64,000 bases of DNA, from assembly GCF_039541575.1 (NCBI RefSeq), contig NZ_BAABGM010000014.1, forward strand, positions 111,544 to 175,543. The letters are read 5' to 3'. Position 1 is the first letter of the stretch. Every line of letters starts with the position of its first letter. Source of the DNA: Fodinibacter luteus. GTDB lineage: Bacteria > Actinomycetota > Actinomycetes > Actinomycetales > Dermatophilaceae. A model generated the notes under the pieces. The model did not search any database and had not been told where the DNA came from. It saw only the letters and a program-made list of their open reading frames with translations. The position numbers and the translations under genes were made by a program. This document shows positions 29,785 through 38,682 of this stretch, piece after piece.

Positions 29785-30090
29785 CCGCCCTGAAACCACA
29801 GTTCAGAGCCCTGGTCGACCCCCTCGGTCCGCACCGGGTCCGCACCAAGTCCGCAGACGGGGCCTGTCTGAGGTCGGGGCCGGGTGTACGAGCGAGCCCG
29901 GGGACTGCGCCTCCCCAGGCCGCAGACCAACGGCGCCACCTCCAACCCCTGGGTGAGTATCGCGTCCACGTCGGGGGTCCCGACGACCGGTGGCCCACGT
30001 CGAGTGGTAGCCCCCTGTCAGCGTGCGGCCTGCCCCCTCCAGCCCACGGCTCTCGCTGGGGCACACTCAGGGCTGGAGGTGGGTCGACAG
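29785..30090. other. 306-bp region with short tandem repeat, no gene seen
   Basis: Between yajQ and the lone receiver gene. It contains an imperfect 11-base tandem repeat (units starting at 29826, 29837 and 29848, GGTCCGCACC-like) and, near its end, a 10-bp inverted repeat listed separately. No protein-like reading was found on either strand. Confidence 0.45.
30036..30079 (+). promoter_or_regulatory. Inverted repeat that would sequester the ribosome-binding site of the receiver gene
   Basis: CCTCCAGCCC (30036-30045) and GGGCTGGAGG (30070-30079) are perfect complements. The second arm contains the GGAGG Shine-Dalgarno of the gene that starts with GTG at 30091. In the mRNA this stem would hide the ribosome-binding site. 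Whether it regulates translation or is a protein-binding site is not shown. Confidence 0.45.
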
Positions 30091-30462
30091 GTGTTCCAGG
30101 TCCGGGTGTTGCTGGTCGATGACCAGGAGGCCTTCATGCGCGCACTGGTGGCCGTCGTCGGTGCCACACCGAACTTCGACGTGGTGGGGCGGGCGCGCAC
30201 CGGCGAGGAGTCGCTGGTCCTGGCGAGCGAGGTGAACCCCGACCTGGTGCTCATGGATGTGAACCTGCCGGGGATCGACGGGCTGGAGGCGACGCGGCGG
30301 TTGCGCGCACGCAGCTCGCCGCCGGTGGTCGTGCTGCTGTCCACTCACGACGAGGACGCGGGCGAGCAGTACCTCGCGGAGTCCGGCGCTCACGAGTACG
30401 TCACCAAGTCGGCATTCGGCCCGCAACGGCTGGCGGAGTGCTGGTCCCGGTCACAGGGCTGA
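30091..30462 (+). CDS. Stand-alone response-regulator receiver domain
   Basis: 123 residues: a complete receiver fold and nothing else. The acidic pair is Asp10/Asp11 (LLVDDQ), the phospho-acceptor Asp56 (LVLMDVNLPGIDG), the switch Thr85 (LLSTHDED) and Lys106 (YVTKSAFG). There is no DNA-binding output domain, so it may act by protein contact (CheY- or Spo0F-like). The GTG is chosen because GGAGG lies 11 bases upstream. Its 3' end overlaps the 3' end of the convergent degenerate kinase gene by 12 bases. Confidence 0.85.
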   Translation: MFQVRVLLVDDQEAFMRALVAVVGATPNFDVVGRARTGEESLVLASEVNPDLVLMDVNLPGIDGLEATRRLRARSSPPVVVLLSTHDEDAGEQYLAESGAHEYVTKSAFGPQRLAECWSRSQG

Positions 30463-32535
30463 CAAAGCGCCCGACCCCGGCGGTGGAGCGACGCCGGCCA
30501 CGACGGCATCCGGCTGCGTGGTGAGGGGGAAGCGAACGTCGACCGCGGTGTCTCCCTCAGCTGCCCGGACGGTGATGGCCCCGCCCACCGCTTCCACCCG
30601 GTCTCGCATGTGCGGCACGGACAGACTGGGTTTCCCGGTGCTGCCGGTGAGGCCCACGTGCAGCGACCCATCGACCACGCCGAGCCGCACGACCACGGGA
30701 TGCCGGAGCTCGCGTGCTGCTTCGGCGATGCAGTAGTACGCCGCCGCCTCGATGCTCGGCTCGAAGCGACGGCCGGCGACATCGTCCCCGAGGTGCAGGG
30801 TTCCAGGGGTGCTGGTCCGCGCGAGCAAGGAGCTCACGGCTGAGGGGAGGCCGGAGCGGGTGAGCTGCGCGGGAAAGATCCCGCGCGTGATCTCCCTGAG
30901 CCCTTCGAGCGCGGCGGTCAGTGACTGCAGCAGCGGTGCGAGCCGGACCGCGAGTGGGGGCTCACCGTTTCGCGGGGCGTCGGGCAGCTGCCGCAGCCGA
31001 CCCGGCAGCGGCACGAGGTGGACGAGCACCTGGGCAGAGATCGCGCGCTCGAGTCGGCGGCGCTCCGCGTCGCCAGCGGTGATCAGTCGTTGCCGGGACT
31101 CGGCGAGGTGCACCGTGTGTCGCCGCAGCTCCTCGACCTGCGCCGACAGCTGCGTGGTCAGGTGGGCGTTGCGGAACGCCAGGCCGGCCTGGTCTGCCAG
31201 ATCGGCGAGGAGGCGATGCTCCCGCGCCCGCAGGGGATGCCCGGCCGGCATCACCACGGTGAGGCTGCCGAGGTGCTGGCCACGATGGACGATCGGCACC
31301 TCGGTGGAGAGGCCATCGCCGTCGGCTCGGGCGGGTGCCCAGCGCGCGCCCCGATCGGGTCCATGGTCGACCTGGAGAAGCACGGTCGTGTGGTGCGCGT
31401 TGACCGCGCCTCCCGCGGCCTGCGCCAGCGCGGGGAGCAGAGCGTCGGGGTCGGGACGTTCACCCAACCGGCGACTGAAGTCGGCCAGGGCTTCATACGG
31501 TGCTGCCGCGTCACCGAAGGCCAGCCGGTCGGCAATCCTCACGATCCTTCTCCGCAGTGGCTGGAAGGCCACCGCGACCACCGCGGTGGCCACCACCGAC
31601 GGCCAGAAGCCTGCCGCTCCCCCGGTCACCGTGAGGCCCGCGGCGACCACGACGCCGACGTATCCGGCAGCCACGACCGCCGTCGCAAGGGTCAGCACGA
31701 GAGCACGGTTGACGACGAGATCGATCTGCACGAGACGGTGTCGGAGCACCGCGACCGCGACGCACACCGGCACCGCCACCTGCGCCAGCCGCAGCGGAAG
31801 CGCTGCCAGCCAGGTGCCCTCCTCGCCCTGCAGCCGTGGGACAGCCAGGATCACGACGACGCCGACGGCCAACATGCTCGCCGCGGTGGCGATCCACAGC
31901 AGCTGCCTACGCACGTCGTCGTGCGACCGCCTGAGGCGAACCACCAGCGAGGCTACGGAGGCGACCAGCCCTGCTGCGATGAGGAGGTACCCGACGGTCA
32001 GCAGTGCCGTGACCGCCGTGCTACCGCCGTCCTGCTTGCCGTCCACGACCCCGTCGGGAGGGGTCATGAGCGAGCCGAGGGTGTGCAGCACCAGGCCCGC
32101 CACGGTGCCCCACACGACCCAGCGCCATCGTGGCGACGGCAGGCGGCCATCCGGGGCGAGGAGGAACACCAGGACCAGTGCCGTGAATGCCGGCCACCCG
32201 AGGAACGGTGCGGCCCAGCCGATTCGCTGCGCCCACTCCGTACTCCCCGGACCATCACCCTCGATCACCCACCCGGTGTACGCCTCTGCGGCCAGGGTGA
32301 CGGAGAGGAGGCTCGCCACGGACAGCAGCCAGCCCAGGGGGTGCCTGGGATGCCGCGACACGATGAGCGCCCCCATCACCGCGCACCCGGCACTGGCCAA
32401 GGGGGCCAGCGGCCAGCCGTGGTCGGCCCAGGTCGCCTCACTCATCAACGGACGGTGGGCGGCGGTGAACACCGTGTCCAGGGCGATCGCCACCGCGGTC
32501 AGGGCCACGACGACCCACGCGACGCGCGCCCTCAC
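30451..32535 (-). CDS. Degenerate sensor kinase (pseudo-histidine kinase)
   Basis: 694 residues. The N-terminal half holds about nine membrane helices (to residue 310). A GAF domain (about 345-455) and a HisKA_3-like coiled coil follow. Where active relatives read ERDLHDGAQ this protein reads ERAISAQVL: the phospho-acceptor His is missing. The ATPase N-box is AARELRHP instead of N..KHA, and no DxGxG box is seen. It probably cannot autophosphorylate and may sense and modulate the intact kinase encoded just upstream, whose stop overlaps its GTG start. Confidence 0.85.
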   Translation of the reverse strand: MRARVAWVVVALTAVAIALDTVFTAAHRPLMSEATWADHGWPLAPLASAGCAVMGALIVSRHPRHPLGWLLSVASLLSVTLAAEAYTGWVIEGDGPGSTEWAQRIGWAAPFLGWPAFTALVLVFLLAPDGRLPSPRWRWVVWGTVAGLVLHTLGSLMTPPDGVVDGKQDGGSTAVTALLTVGYLLIAAGLVASVASLVVRLRRSHDDVRRQLLWIATAASMLAVGVVVILAVPRLQGEEGTWLAALPLRLAQVAVPVCVAVAVLRHRLVQIDLVVNRALVLTLATAVVAAGYVGVVVAAGLTVTGGAAGFWPSVVATAVVAVAFQPLRRRIVRIADRLAFGDAAAPYEALADFSRRLGERPDPDALLPALAQAAGGAVNAHHTTVLLQVDHGPDRGARWAPARADGDGLSTEVPIVHRGQHLGSLTVVMPAGHPLRAREHRLLADLADQAGLAFRNAHLTTQLSAQVEELRRHTVHLAESRQRLITAGDAERRRLERAISAQVLVHLVPLPGRLRQLPDAPRNGEPPLAVRLAPLLQSLTAALEGLREITRGIFPAQLTRSGLPSAVSSLLARTSTPGTLHLGDDVAGRRFEPSIEAAAYYCIAEAARELRHPVVVRLGVVDGSLHVGLTGSTGKPSLSVPHMRDRVEAVGGAITVRAAEGDTAVDVRFPLTTQPDAVVAGVAPPPGSGALSAL

Positions 32536-33905
32536 GTCACTGCACCGGAAGCGACGGTGCGCGACCAGCGCGCAGGTGGTGGAGCCCCGCGGGCGACCAC
32601 CGCTGTCACGGTCGTCCCCGTCCCCCGCTCGGAGGTCACGCTCACGCTCCCACCGACGGCACTCAGCCGGTCGCTCATGTTGAGCAGCCCACCGCCCGAC
32701 CCGGTGTCACGGATGCCGTCATGGTCGAAGCCGATGCCGTCGTCACGGACCCGCAGCCACCAGACGTCGGTGTCCTGGCCAAGGTCCACCCTCACCCGGC
32801 CGGCGCCGGCGTGCTTGGTCGCGTTCTGCACCGCCTCGAGCGCGCAGAAGTAGAGTGCGGCCTCCACCGCTGTCGGCAGGCGTCCGAGATCCCCCGCCCC
32901 CAGGGTGACCGGCACCGAGCTGGTCACCACGGCGGAGCGCAGCGCCGGAACCAGCCCGTCGTCGGCGAGCAGCCGAGGATAGATGCCGCGAGACATCGCG
33001 GAGAGCGTGCTGATCGCCTCGACGGCGGCGGCAGCCTGCGAGGCGACAACCTCAGCGGCGCGATCCGGGGAGTGGCCGGCCAGTGCCTGTGCCAGCCGTA
33101 GGTTGACCGCGAGGGCGACGAGGTGCTGCTGCGCACCGTCATGCATGTCACGCTCCAGGCGACGCCGCTCGGCATCCTGGGTCCTGATGAGCCGCTCGCG
33201 CGATGCCCGCAGCTCACCGGCCTGCTCCACCAGCTCGTCATGACGCACCTCGAGCTCCCGCTGGAGCCCTGCCTGTCGCAACGCCAGCCCGGCCTGCGCG
33301 GCCAGCCCTTCGAACAGCCGCTGCTCGACCGTGGTCAGCGCCTGCCCGGGGCGTTCCTGCAGCCGCAGGACCCCGAGGATCTCCGCCCCGTGCCGGACCG
33401 CGAGCGTTCGTTGCCCACTGGCGGATGCCGTCCCCACCCCGGGCGGCAGGGAGGGCGCGCCGAGGTCCCGGGCCACCCCTTGGGGCCAGGCCGCCCCCAG
33501 CACGAGCGCGTCGTCGACGACCAGCCAGACCTGCGCCCACAGCGCCCCTGTCCCCTCGGCCAGGACCTTCGCCATGCGCTCCGTCATCTCAGCCGTGGAA
33601 GGACTGCCCGTCACCGTCTCCGAGAACTGGCTCAGCACGTCGTACGGCGTCTGTGCACCGCCCAGCCCCAGCGTCGCGGCCACCCGCTCCAGAGCGGACT
33701 GCACCCGCGCGAACGACAGGGCCACGACCACCGTGGCGAGGATGGACAGGGGCAGGCTCGGTGAGTCGGCGACCCCGAGCAGAGCACCCCCACCGAGGAC
33801 GACGACCGTGTAGACGGTGGCCACGAACCCCAGGAGCCCGAACGTCACCGCCAGCCGCCCCCGCCAACCGCGGTGCAGGACGAGCCGCCCGGGACGTTTG
33901 CTCAT
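32532..33905 (-). CDS. Sensor histidine kinase with GAF domain
   Basis: 457 residues. Two N-terminal membrane helices (about 17-70) are followed by a GAF domain (about 95-250), then a coiled coil and a HisKA_3 domain with intact H-box ERDMHDGAQQHLVALA. The HATPase has N-box EAVQNATKHAG and G-boxes RDDGIGFD and GGGLLNM. Its gene stands between the LuxR-type regulator (upstream) and the degenerate kinase (downstream, GTGA overlap). A 20-base palindrome lies in the 99-bp spacer before it. Confidence 0.93.
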   Translation of the reverse strand: MSKRPGRLVLHRGWRGRLAVTFGLLGFVATVYTVVVLGGGALLGVADSPSLPLSILATVVVALSFARVQSALERVAATLGLGGAQTPYDVLSQFSETVTGSPSTAEMTERMAKVLAEGTGALWAQVWLVVDDALVLGAAWPQGVARDLGAPSLPPGVGTASASGQRTLAVRHGAEILGVLRLQERPGQALTTVEQRLFEGLAAQAGLALRQAGLQRELEVRHDELVEQAGELRASRERLIRTQDAERRRLERDMHDGAQQHLVALAVNLRLAQALAGHSPDRAAEVVASQAAAAVEAISTLSAMSRGIYPRLLADDGLVPALRSAVVTSSVPVTLGAGDLGRLPTAVEAALYFCALEAVQNATKHAGAGRVRVDLGQDTDVWWLRVRDDGIGFDHDGIRDTGSGGGLLNMSDRLSAVGGSVSVTSERGTGTTVTAVVARGAPPPARWSRTVASGAVT

Positions 33906-33960
33906 GCTGCGAGTGTGTTCCCCATCGCGGGAGATGGGTAGGGGCCGAGCCGAACCCGGG

Positions 33961-33980
33961 GGGTGGGGCTGGCCCCACCC
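33961..33980. promoter_or_regulatory. 20-base palindrome in the regulator-kinase spacer
   Basis: Arms GGGTGGGGC and GCCCCACCC flank TG. The core GGGGCTGGCCCC is also found at 34689-34700 upstream of the regulator gene. It may be an operator for the LuxR-type regulator, or a terminator/attenuator 24 bases after the regulator's stop. Confidence 0.45.
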
Positions 33981-34004
33981 CGCTCCGAGCGCCCGCATCG
34001 GGGC

Positions 34005-34673
34005 TCACCGAGCCGAGCCGCTCGCCTCCAGGTAGGCGAGGACTGCGCTGACTCGCCGGTTGACCGCATGCTCGTCGACCAGGCCCAGCTTCTGGAACAC
34101 CGACCCGATGTGCTTCTCGACCGCGCGGTCACTCATGAACAGCGTCGTGGCGATGGCGGCGTTGTTGCGGCCCGTGGCCATCTCGCGCAGGACCTCGCGC
34201 TCACGGTCGGTCAGGCCGAGAAGTGGGGTTTCCGCGGCCCTGCGGGCGAGCAGGGCCTCGACCACCAGCGGGTCCAGCACGGACCCGCCCCCAGCCACCT
34301 CTCGCAGCGCCCTGCCCAGCTCTGCGAGGTCGGTGACACGCTCCTTGAGCAGGTATCCCCGTCCCGCGACGCCGTCGGCGAGCAGCTCGAAGGCGTAGTC
34401 CTCCTCGACGTACTGGGACAGCACGACGACTCCGACCTGCGGATGACGCGAGCGGATGAGCCGGGCCGCGTCGATGCCTTCCTTCGTGTGGGTCGGAGGC
34501 ATCCGGATGTCCGTGAGCACGGCGTCAGGGGCCAGCTCGTCGACCAGCGCGAGGAGGGTGGCCGCATCCGTGGCCGTGCCCACGAGGTCGATGCCGTCGA
34601 CCTCGGCCAGCAACGCCGTCATCCCCTCGCGCATCAGGAAGTTGTCGTCGGCGAAGACCACGCGAAGCGGCAT
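34005..34673 (-). CDS. NarL/LuxR-family response regulator
   Basis: 222 residues. The receiver has VVFADDNFL and phospho-acceptor Asp55 (AVLTDIRMPP). The LuxR HTH is at about 150-210 (LTDREREVLREMATGRNNAAIATTLF, then RAVEKHIGSVFQKLGL). It heads a three-gene operon with the GAF kinase and the degenerate kinase. A GTG 36 bases upstream is an alternative start, but it would put the GGGGGC palindrome inside the coding region. It is divergent from the oxidoreductase-MmpL unit, which it may control. Confidence 0.94.
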   Translation of the reverse strand: MPLRVVFADDNFLMREGMTALLAEVDGIDLVGTATDAATLLALVDELAPDAVLTDIRMPPTHTKEGIDAARLIRSRHPQVGVVVLSQYVEEDYAFELLADGVAGRGYLLKERVTDLAELGRALREVAGGGSVLDPLVVEALLARRAAETPLLGLTDREREVLREMATGRNNAAIATTLFMSDRAVEKHIGSVFQKLGLVDEHAVNRRVSAVLAYLEASGSAR

Positions 34674-34687
34674 GCGCACGACTGTAC

Positions 34688-34701
34688 GGGGGCTGGCCCC
34701 C
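34688..34701. promoter_or_regulatory. 14-base palindrome upstream of the LuxR-type regulator
   Basis: GGGGGC-TG-GCCCCC, perfect arms, lies 14 bases before the regulator start and in the 168-bp divergent spacer shared with the oxidoreductase gene. It has the same GGGGCTGGCCCC core as the palindrome at 33961-33980. A half site GGGGCTGGC is present at about 34736-34744. Confidence 0.45.
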
Positions 34702-34841
34702 ACCGACACCGTGCCGAACCCCCTCCAGCCGTGCTGCCAGCCCCATCGTCACCCGCCCGGCCTGTTCGTAGCGTCGACGTCACGACCACGAGAGGTGGTC
34801 AGCGAGAACGGCACCCGGTGCCACGAGGCGAGGAATCCCTG

Positions 34842-35879
34842 ATGACGAGCACACACACACCCACCGGCGCACTGACCCCGGCCGGCAGCGAAGGCACGAT
34901 GATGCGGGCGATCCTGCACACGGGCTACGGAACGGTGGCCGAGGACGTCCTGCGGTGCACGACGGTCAGTCGGCCCACACCCGAGGACGACAGCGTCCTC
35001 GTGCGAGTTCGGGCCTCCAGCGTCGACCGCGGGACCTGGCACATCATGGCCGGCCTGCCCTACCCCATCCGGCTGGCCGGCTTCGGTGTCCGGAACCCCA
35101 AACACCTCAACCCCGGCCGATGCCTCGCGGGCACGGTGACGGCCACCGGTCCCGACGTGAGCTCGTTCCAGGTGGGCGACGAGGTGTTCGGGACGTGCGA
35201 CGGGGCGTTCGCGGAGTACGTCACCGCTCGGCCGGACAAGCTGTCACCGGCCCCCTCAGGCCTCTCCCCCGAACAGGCCGCAAGCATGCCGGTCTCCGGC
35301 GTCACCGCCCTGCAGGCGGTGCGCGACCACGGGCGGGTGCAGGCTGGTGACCACGTCCTGGTCGTGGGCGCCTCGGGCGGTGTCGGCACCTTCGCCGTCC
35401 AGATCGCGAAGGCCTTCGGGGCGCAGGTGACCGGAGTGTGCAGCACGGCCAAGACCGGCCTGGTCCGCAGCCTCGGTGCCGACCACGTGATCGACCACAC
35501 CAGCACCGACTTCGCCCGCGGGTCGACGCACTACGACGTGATCCTGGACATCGGCGGCAACAGCTCGTTGACCCGGCTCCGTCGGGCCCTGACCCCCACC
35601 GGAACGCTCGTGATCGTGGGCGGGGAGACCGACGGGCGCCTCCTGGGTGGGTTCGACCGCACCCTTCGCGCCCTGCTTCTCTCCCCCTTCGTCAGGCAGG
35701 ACCTGCGCAACTTCGTGGCCTCCGAGAACGGAGCCGATCTCAGGGTCCTGGGCGACCTCGTCGAGGCCGGTCGGCTGAGGCCGGTCATCGACCGCACGTA
35801 CCCGCTGAGCGAGGTCGCTGACGCTGTGGCCCACGTCATCGGGGGCCGTGCCCGCGGCAAGACCGTCATCACCATCTGA
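34842..35879 (+). CDS. MDR-family NAD(P)-dependent oxidoreductase (quinone-reductase-like)
   Basis: 345 residues. The N-terminal GroES-like domain includes VRVRASSVDRGTWHIMAG and GDEVFGTCDGAFAEYV. The Rossmann domain has LVVGASGGVGTFAVQIAKAFGA. Structural and catalytic zinc ligands are absent, as in quinone oxidoreductase-like MDR enzymes. The substrate is unknown. The first 20 residues are an extra, unstructured N terminus, so MRAILHTGYG at residue 21 is a possible later start. It is followed after 64 bases by an MmpL-type transporter. Confidence 0.9.
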   Translation: MTSTHTPTGALTPAGSEGTMMRAILHTGYGTVAEDVLRCTTVSRPTPEDDSVLVRVRASSVDRGTWHIMAGLPYPIRLAGFGVRNPKHLNPGRCLAGTVTATGPDVSSFQVGDEVFGTCDGAFAEYVTARPDKLSPAPSGLSPEQAASMPVSGVTALQAVRDHGRVQAGDHVLVVGASGGVGTFAVQIAKAFGAQVTGVCSTAKTGLVRSLGADHVIDHTSTDFARGSTHYDVILDIGGNSSLTRLRRALTPTGTLVIVGGETDGRLLGGFDRTLRALLLSPFVRQDLRNFVASENGADLRVLGDLVEAGRLRPVIDRTYPLSEVADAVAHVIGGRARGKTVITI

Positions 35880-35943
35880 TCCAGCGAGACCGACGTCGCC
35901 GAACCATCGGCGGCACCGCCCACCACGAACACGAGGAGTCGAC

Positions 35944-38145
35944 ATGTTGGTCCGAGTAGCTGACTGGTGCCATCGCATGCGCCGTCTGGTCGTCGCCGGC
36001 TGGGTTGCCGCCCTGATCGGCACCTTCTTCCTGGCCGGCGCCGTCGGCGGAGAGTTCCGGCAGGACTACCTCCAGCCCAGTTCGGAGTCCCAGGAAGCGG
36101 TGGAGACGCTGCGCACCTCGTTCCCCGAGCGAGCCGGTGACAGCATCCAGATCGCCATCCAGTCACGAGATGGCGTCACAGCACCGCCGATACAGGCCCG
36201 GGCGGAACGGGTGTTCGACGCCGTGGCCCGCGCCGAGCACGTCGTGGACGTCCTCAGCCCCTACAGTGCCCCGGATGCCGGGCGGATCTCCGCTGACGGC
36301 ACCACGGCCTTCGCCACCGTCACGCTGGACAGGACGGTCAACGAGTTCACACCCGAGGAGGCTGCCGACCTCGTCGAACCCGTCCTGGCAGCCGCAGGCG
36401 ACGACATGCAGGTCGAGGTCGCCGGACCCGTCGCAGCGCTGTCGCAGACCGCCCCCATCGGATCCGAGGCGATCGGGCTCCTCGCCGCAGCGGTCATCCT
36501 GCTCTTCACCTTCGGGTCCGCCGTCGCCATGGGGCTGCCGCTGGTCACAGCCCTCCTCGGGCTGGGCATCGCCATGTCCCTCGGTGAGGTGCTGCGCAGG
36601 GTGGTCGACGTGCCGGACTGGGCGCCCGCCACGGCCGCGATGGTCGGCCTCGGGGTCGGCATCGACTACGCCCTGCTCATCGTCACCCGGTTCCGCGGGG
36701 CCCTGGCCGACGGGCAGGAACCCCGTGAGGCCACCGGCACCGCCATCGGCACGGCAGGTCGCGCAGTGGTGTTCGCCGGGCTGACCGTCGTCGTCTCGAT
36801 GCTCGGCATCCTGCTCATGGGACAGGCGTCGATGACGGGCTTCGCGTTCTCCGTGGTGCTCACCGTGCTCGTCGTCATGGCGGCATCGGTCACCCTGCTC
36901 CCCGCTACCCTCGGCTTCACCGGCCGCAGCATCGAACGCCTCCACGTGCCGTTCGTCCGCAGGGTCGCACGACCGCTCGACGCCTCCCGCTGGTACCGGT
37001 GGAGCCGGTTCATCCAGCGAAGCCCCTGGATCGCCGCCACCGGCGCGCTCGGGGTGCTCCTCGCGCTGGCCGCTCCGTTCCTCGGCATCCGCTTCGGCAT
37101 GCCGGACGCGACGAACGACCCTGCGACGTCCACCACCCGCCAGGCCCACGAACTGCTCGCCGATGGGTTCGGGCCCGGCTTCTCCGCCCCCCTGGTGCTC
37201 ACCGTGCAGGGTCGCACCGGGCCCGACCTCACGACCGCGACCGACGCGCTCGGAGCGACGCTCCGCAGCACGGCGGGGGTGGCATCGGTCGAACCCGCGG
37301 TGGTCAACGCCGCCGCCGACACCGCGGTGCTGACCCTCTTCGCCAGCACGTCCGCCCAGGACCCCGCCACCGACGACCTGGTCGACAGGCTCCGTGACGA
37401 GAGCATCCCCGGCGCCATCACCGGCACCGGCCTCAGCGTGGACGTCGGCGGCATGGTCGCGGCCAACCTCGACACCACCCGCGGAGCTGCCGAGCGACTC
37501 CCCCTGTTCTTCGGCGGGGTGCTGCTCATGTCGTTCGTCCTGCTGATGATGGTGTTCCGCTCGGTCGCCGTGCCGCTCAAGGCCGTGCTGATGAACCTCC
37601 TCGCCAGTGCCGCCGCGTTCGGGGTGCTCGCACTGGCGGTCGGCGGAGGAGTGCTCGGAGGGCTCGTGGGCATCCCGGAGGGCACCCCCGTGCCCATCCA
37701 GCTGCCCATCGGAATCTTCGCCATCCTCTTCGGCCTGTCCATGGACTACGAGGTGTTCCTGCTCTCCCGCATCAAGGAGGAGTACGACCGCACCGGCGAC
37801 AACGCGATGGCAGTCGCGGACGGCCTGGCGAAGTCCGCCCGGGTGATCACCGCCAGCGCCGCGATCATGGTCACCGTCTTCTTCTCGTTCGTCCTCGGCG
37901 ACGCGGTCCTGAGCAAGCTGTTCGGCTTGGGCCTGGCCGCCGCCATCCTCATCGACGCCACGGTCATCCGGATGGTGCTGGTCCCCGCCACGATGGAGCT
38001 TCTCGGAGAGCGCAACTGGTGGCTCCCCGCATGGCTGGACCGGCTGCTCCCCCACCTCACCGTCGACGGCACCGTCCCGCCCACGACGAGGGCGCCCGCT
38101 GCCGACGCCGCGCCGGAGCCGGCGCTGATCGGAGGCAACGCATGA
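35944..38145 (+). CDS. MmpL/RND-family transporter
   Basis: 733 residues with twelve predicted membrane helices in the RND 1+5+1+5 pattern. The duplicated MMPL domains carry the proton-relay motifs VGIDYALLIVTRFR and LSMDYEVFLLSRIKEEY. The large extracytoplasmic loops follow helices 1 and 7. Such proteins export lipids, pigments or toxic compounds. GAGGAG before the ATG fixes the start. Its stop overlaps the start of the broken ABC gene. Likely co-transcribed with the oxidoreductase gene under the divergent two-component system (inference). Confidence 0.93.
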   Translation: MLVRVADWCHRMRRLVVAGWVAALIGTFFLAGAVGGEFRQDYLQPSSESQEAVETLRTSFPERAGDSIQIAIQSRDGVTAPPIQARAERVFDAVARAEHVVDVLSPYSAPDAGRISADGTTAFATVTLDRTVNEFTPEEAADLVEPVLAAAGDDMQVEVAGPVAALSQTAPIGSEAIGLLAAAVILLFTFGSAVAMGLPLVTALLGLGIAMSLGEVLRRVVDVPDWAPATAAMVGLGVGIDYALLIVTRFRGALADGQEPREATGTAIGTAGRAVVFAGLTVVVSMLGILLMGQASMTGFAFSVVLTVLVVMAASVTLLPATLGFTGRSIERLHVPFVRRVARPLDASRWYRWSRFIQRSPWIAATGALGVLLALAAPFLGIRFGMPDATNDPATSTTRQAHELLADGFGPGFSAPLVLTVQGRTGPDLTTATDALGATLRSTAGVASVEPAVVNAAADTAVLTLFASTSAQDPATDDLVDRLRDESIPGAITGTGLSVDVGGMVAANLDTTRGAAERLPLFFGGVLLMSFVLLMMVFRSVAVPLKAVLMNLLASAAAFGVLALAVGGGVLGGLVGIPEGTPVPIQLPIGIFAILFGLSMDYEVFLLSRIKEEYDRTGDNAMAVADGLAKSARVITASAAIMVTVFFSFVLGDAVLSKLFGLGLAAAILIDATVIRMVLVPATMELLGERNWWLPAWLDRLLPHLTVDGTVPPTTRAPAADAAPEPALIGGNA

Positions 38146-38531
38146 TCTCCATCGAAGGACTCACGCGAAGGTACGGTCACACCCTGGCCGTGGACGACGT
38201 GACGTTCACCGCGGCATCCGGCCGGGTGACCGGCTTCCTCTGCCCCAACGGAGCCGGCAGGTCGACCACCATGCGGATCCTGGTCGGACTGACCCGTGCG
38301 ACCTCCGGAACCCCTGTCATCTCCGGGCGCCGGCTCGCCGACCTGCCGAACCCGGGCACCGAGGTCGGGGTGCTCCTCGACGCCTCCGCCCAACACGCCG
38401 GACGCACCGGCCGGGAGATCCTCACCCTCGCCCAGCGCCTCATGGGGCTGCCACGTGACCGAGTCGAGCAGAGATGCTCGATCTCGTCGGCAGCTGGTCA
38501 CCACCAGGACCCGACACCGGCGGCGGACTGA
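38142..38531 (+). pseudogene. Broken ABC-transporter ATPase gene
   Basis: 129 codons where about 300 are expected. The reading ISIEGLTRRYGHTLAVDDVTF, then GVLLDASAQHAGRTGREILTL is a clear ABC-2-type ATPase N terminus. The Walker A is damaged: CPNGAGRST instead of GPNGAGKST, so the essential Lys is Arg. At about 38469 the frame shifts: the expected EMLDLVG is read in another frame from 38471. Soon after, similarity ends with no signature motif or Walker B. Its ATG overlaps the MmpL stop. A remnant of an ABC/MmpL operon. Confidence 0.85.
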
Positions 38532-38682
38532 TGGGGACAGCCGTGGACATGCCGCCCCCCTACCCCGCGGCGCCGACGCCAACCATCACCATCGCCCCGT
38601 CAGCCGGGACCGTGGGATGCCGGCAGACGGCCGGCATCCCACGTCGCCCTGCCGGTCGGCGCGACGCGGACCCTGGTCGGGC

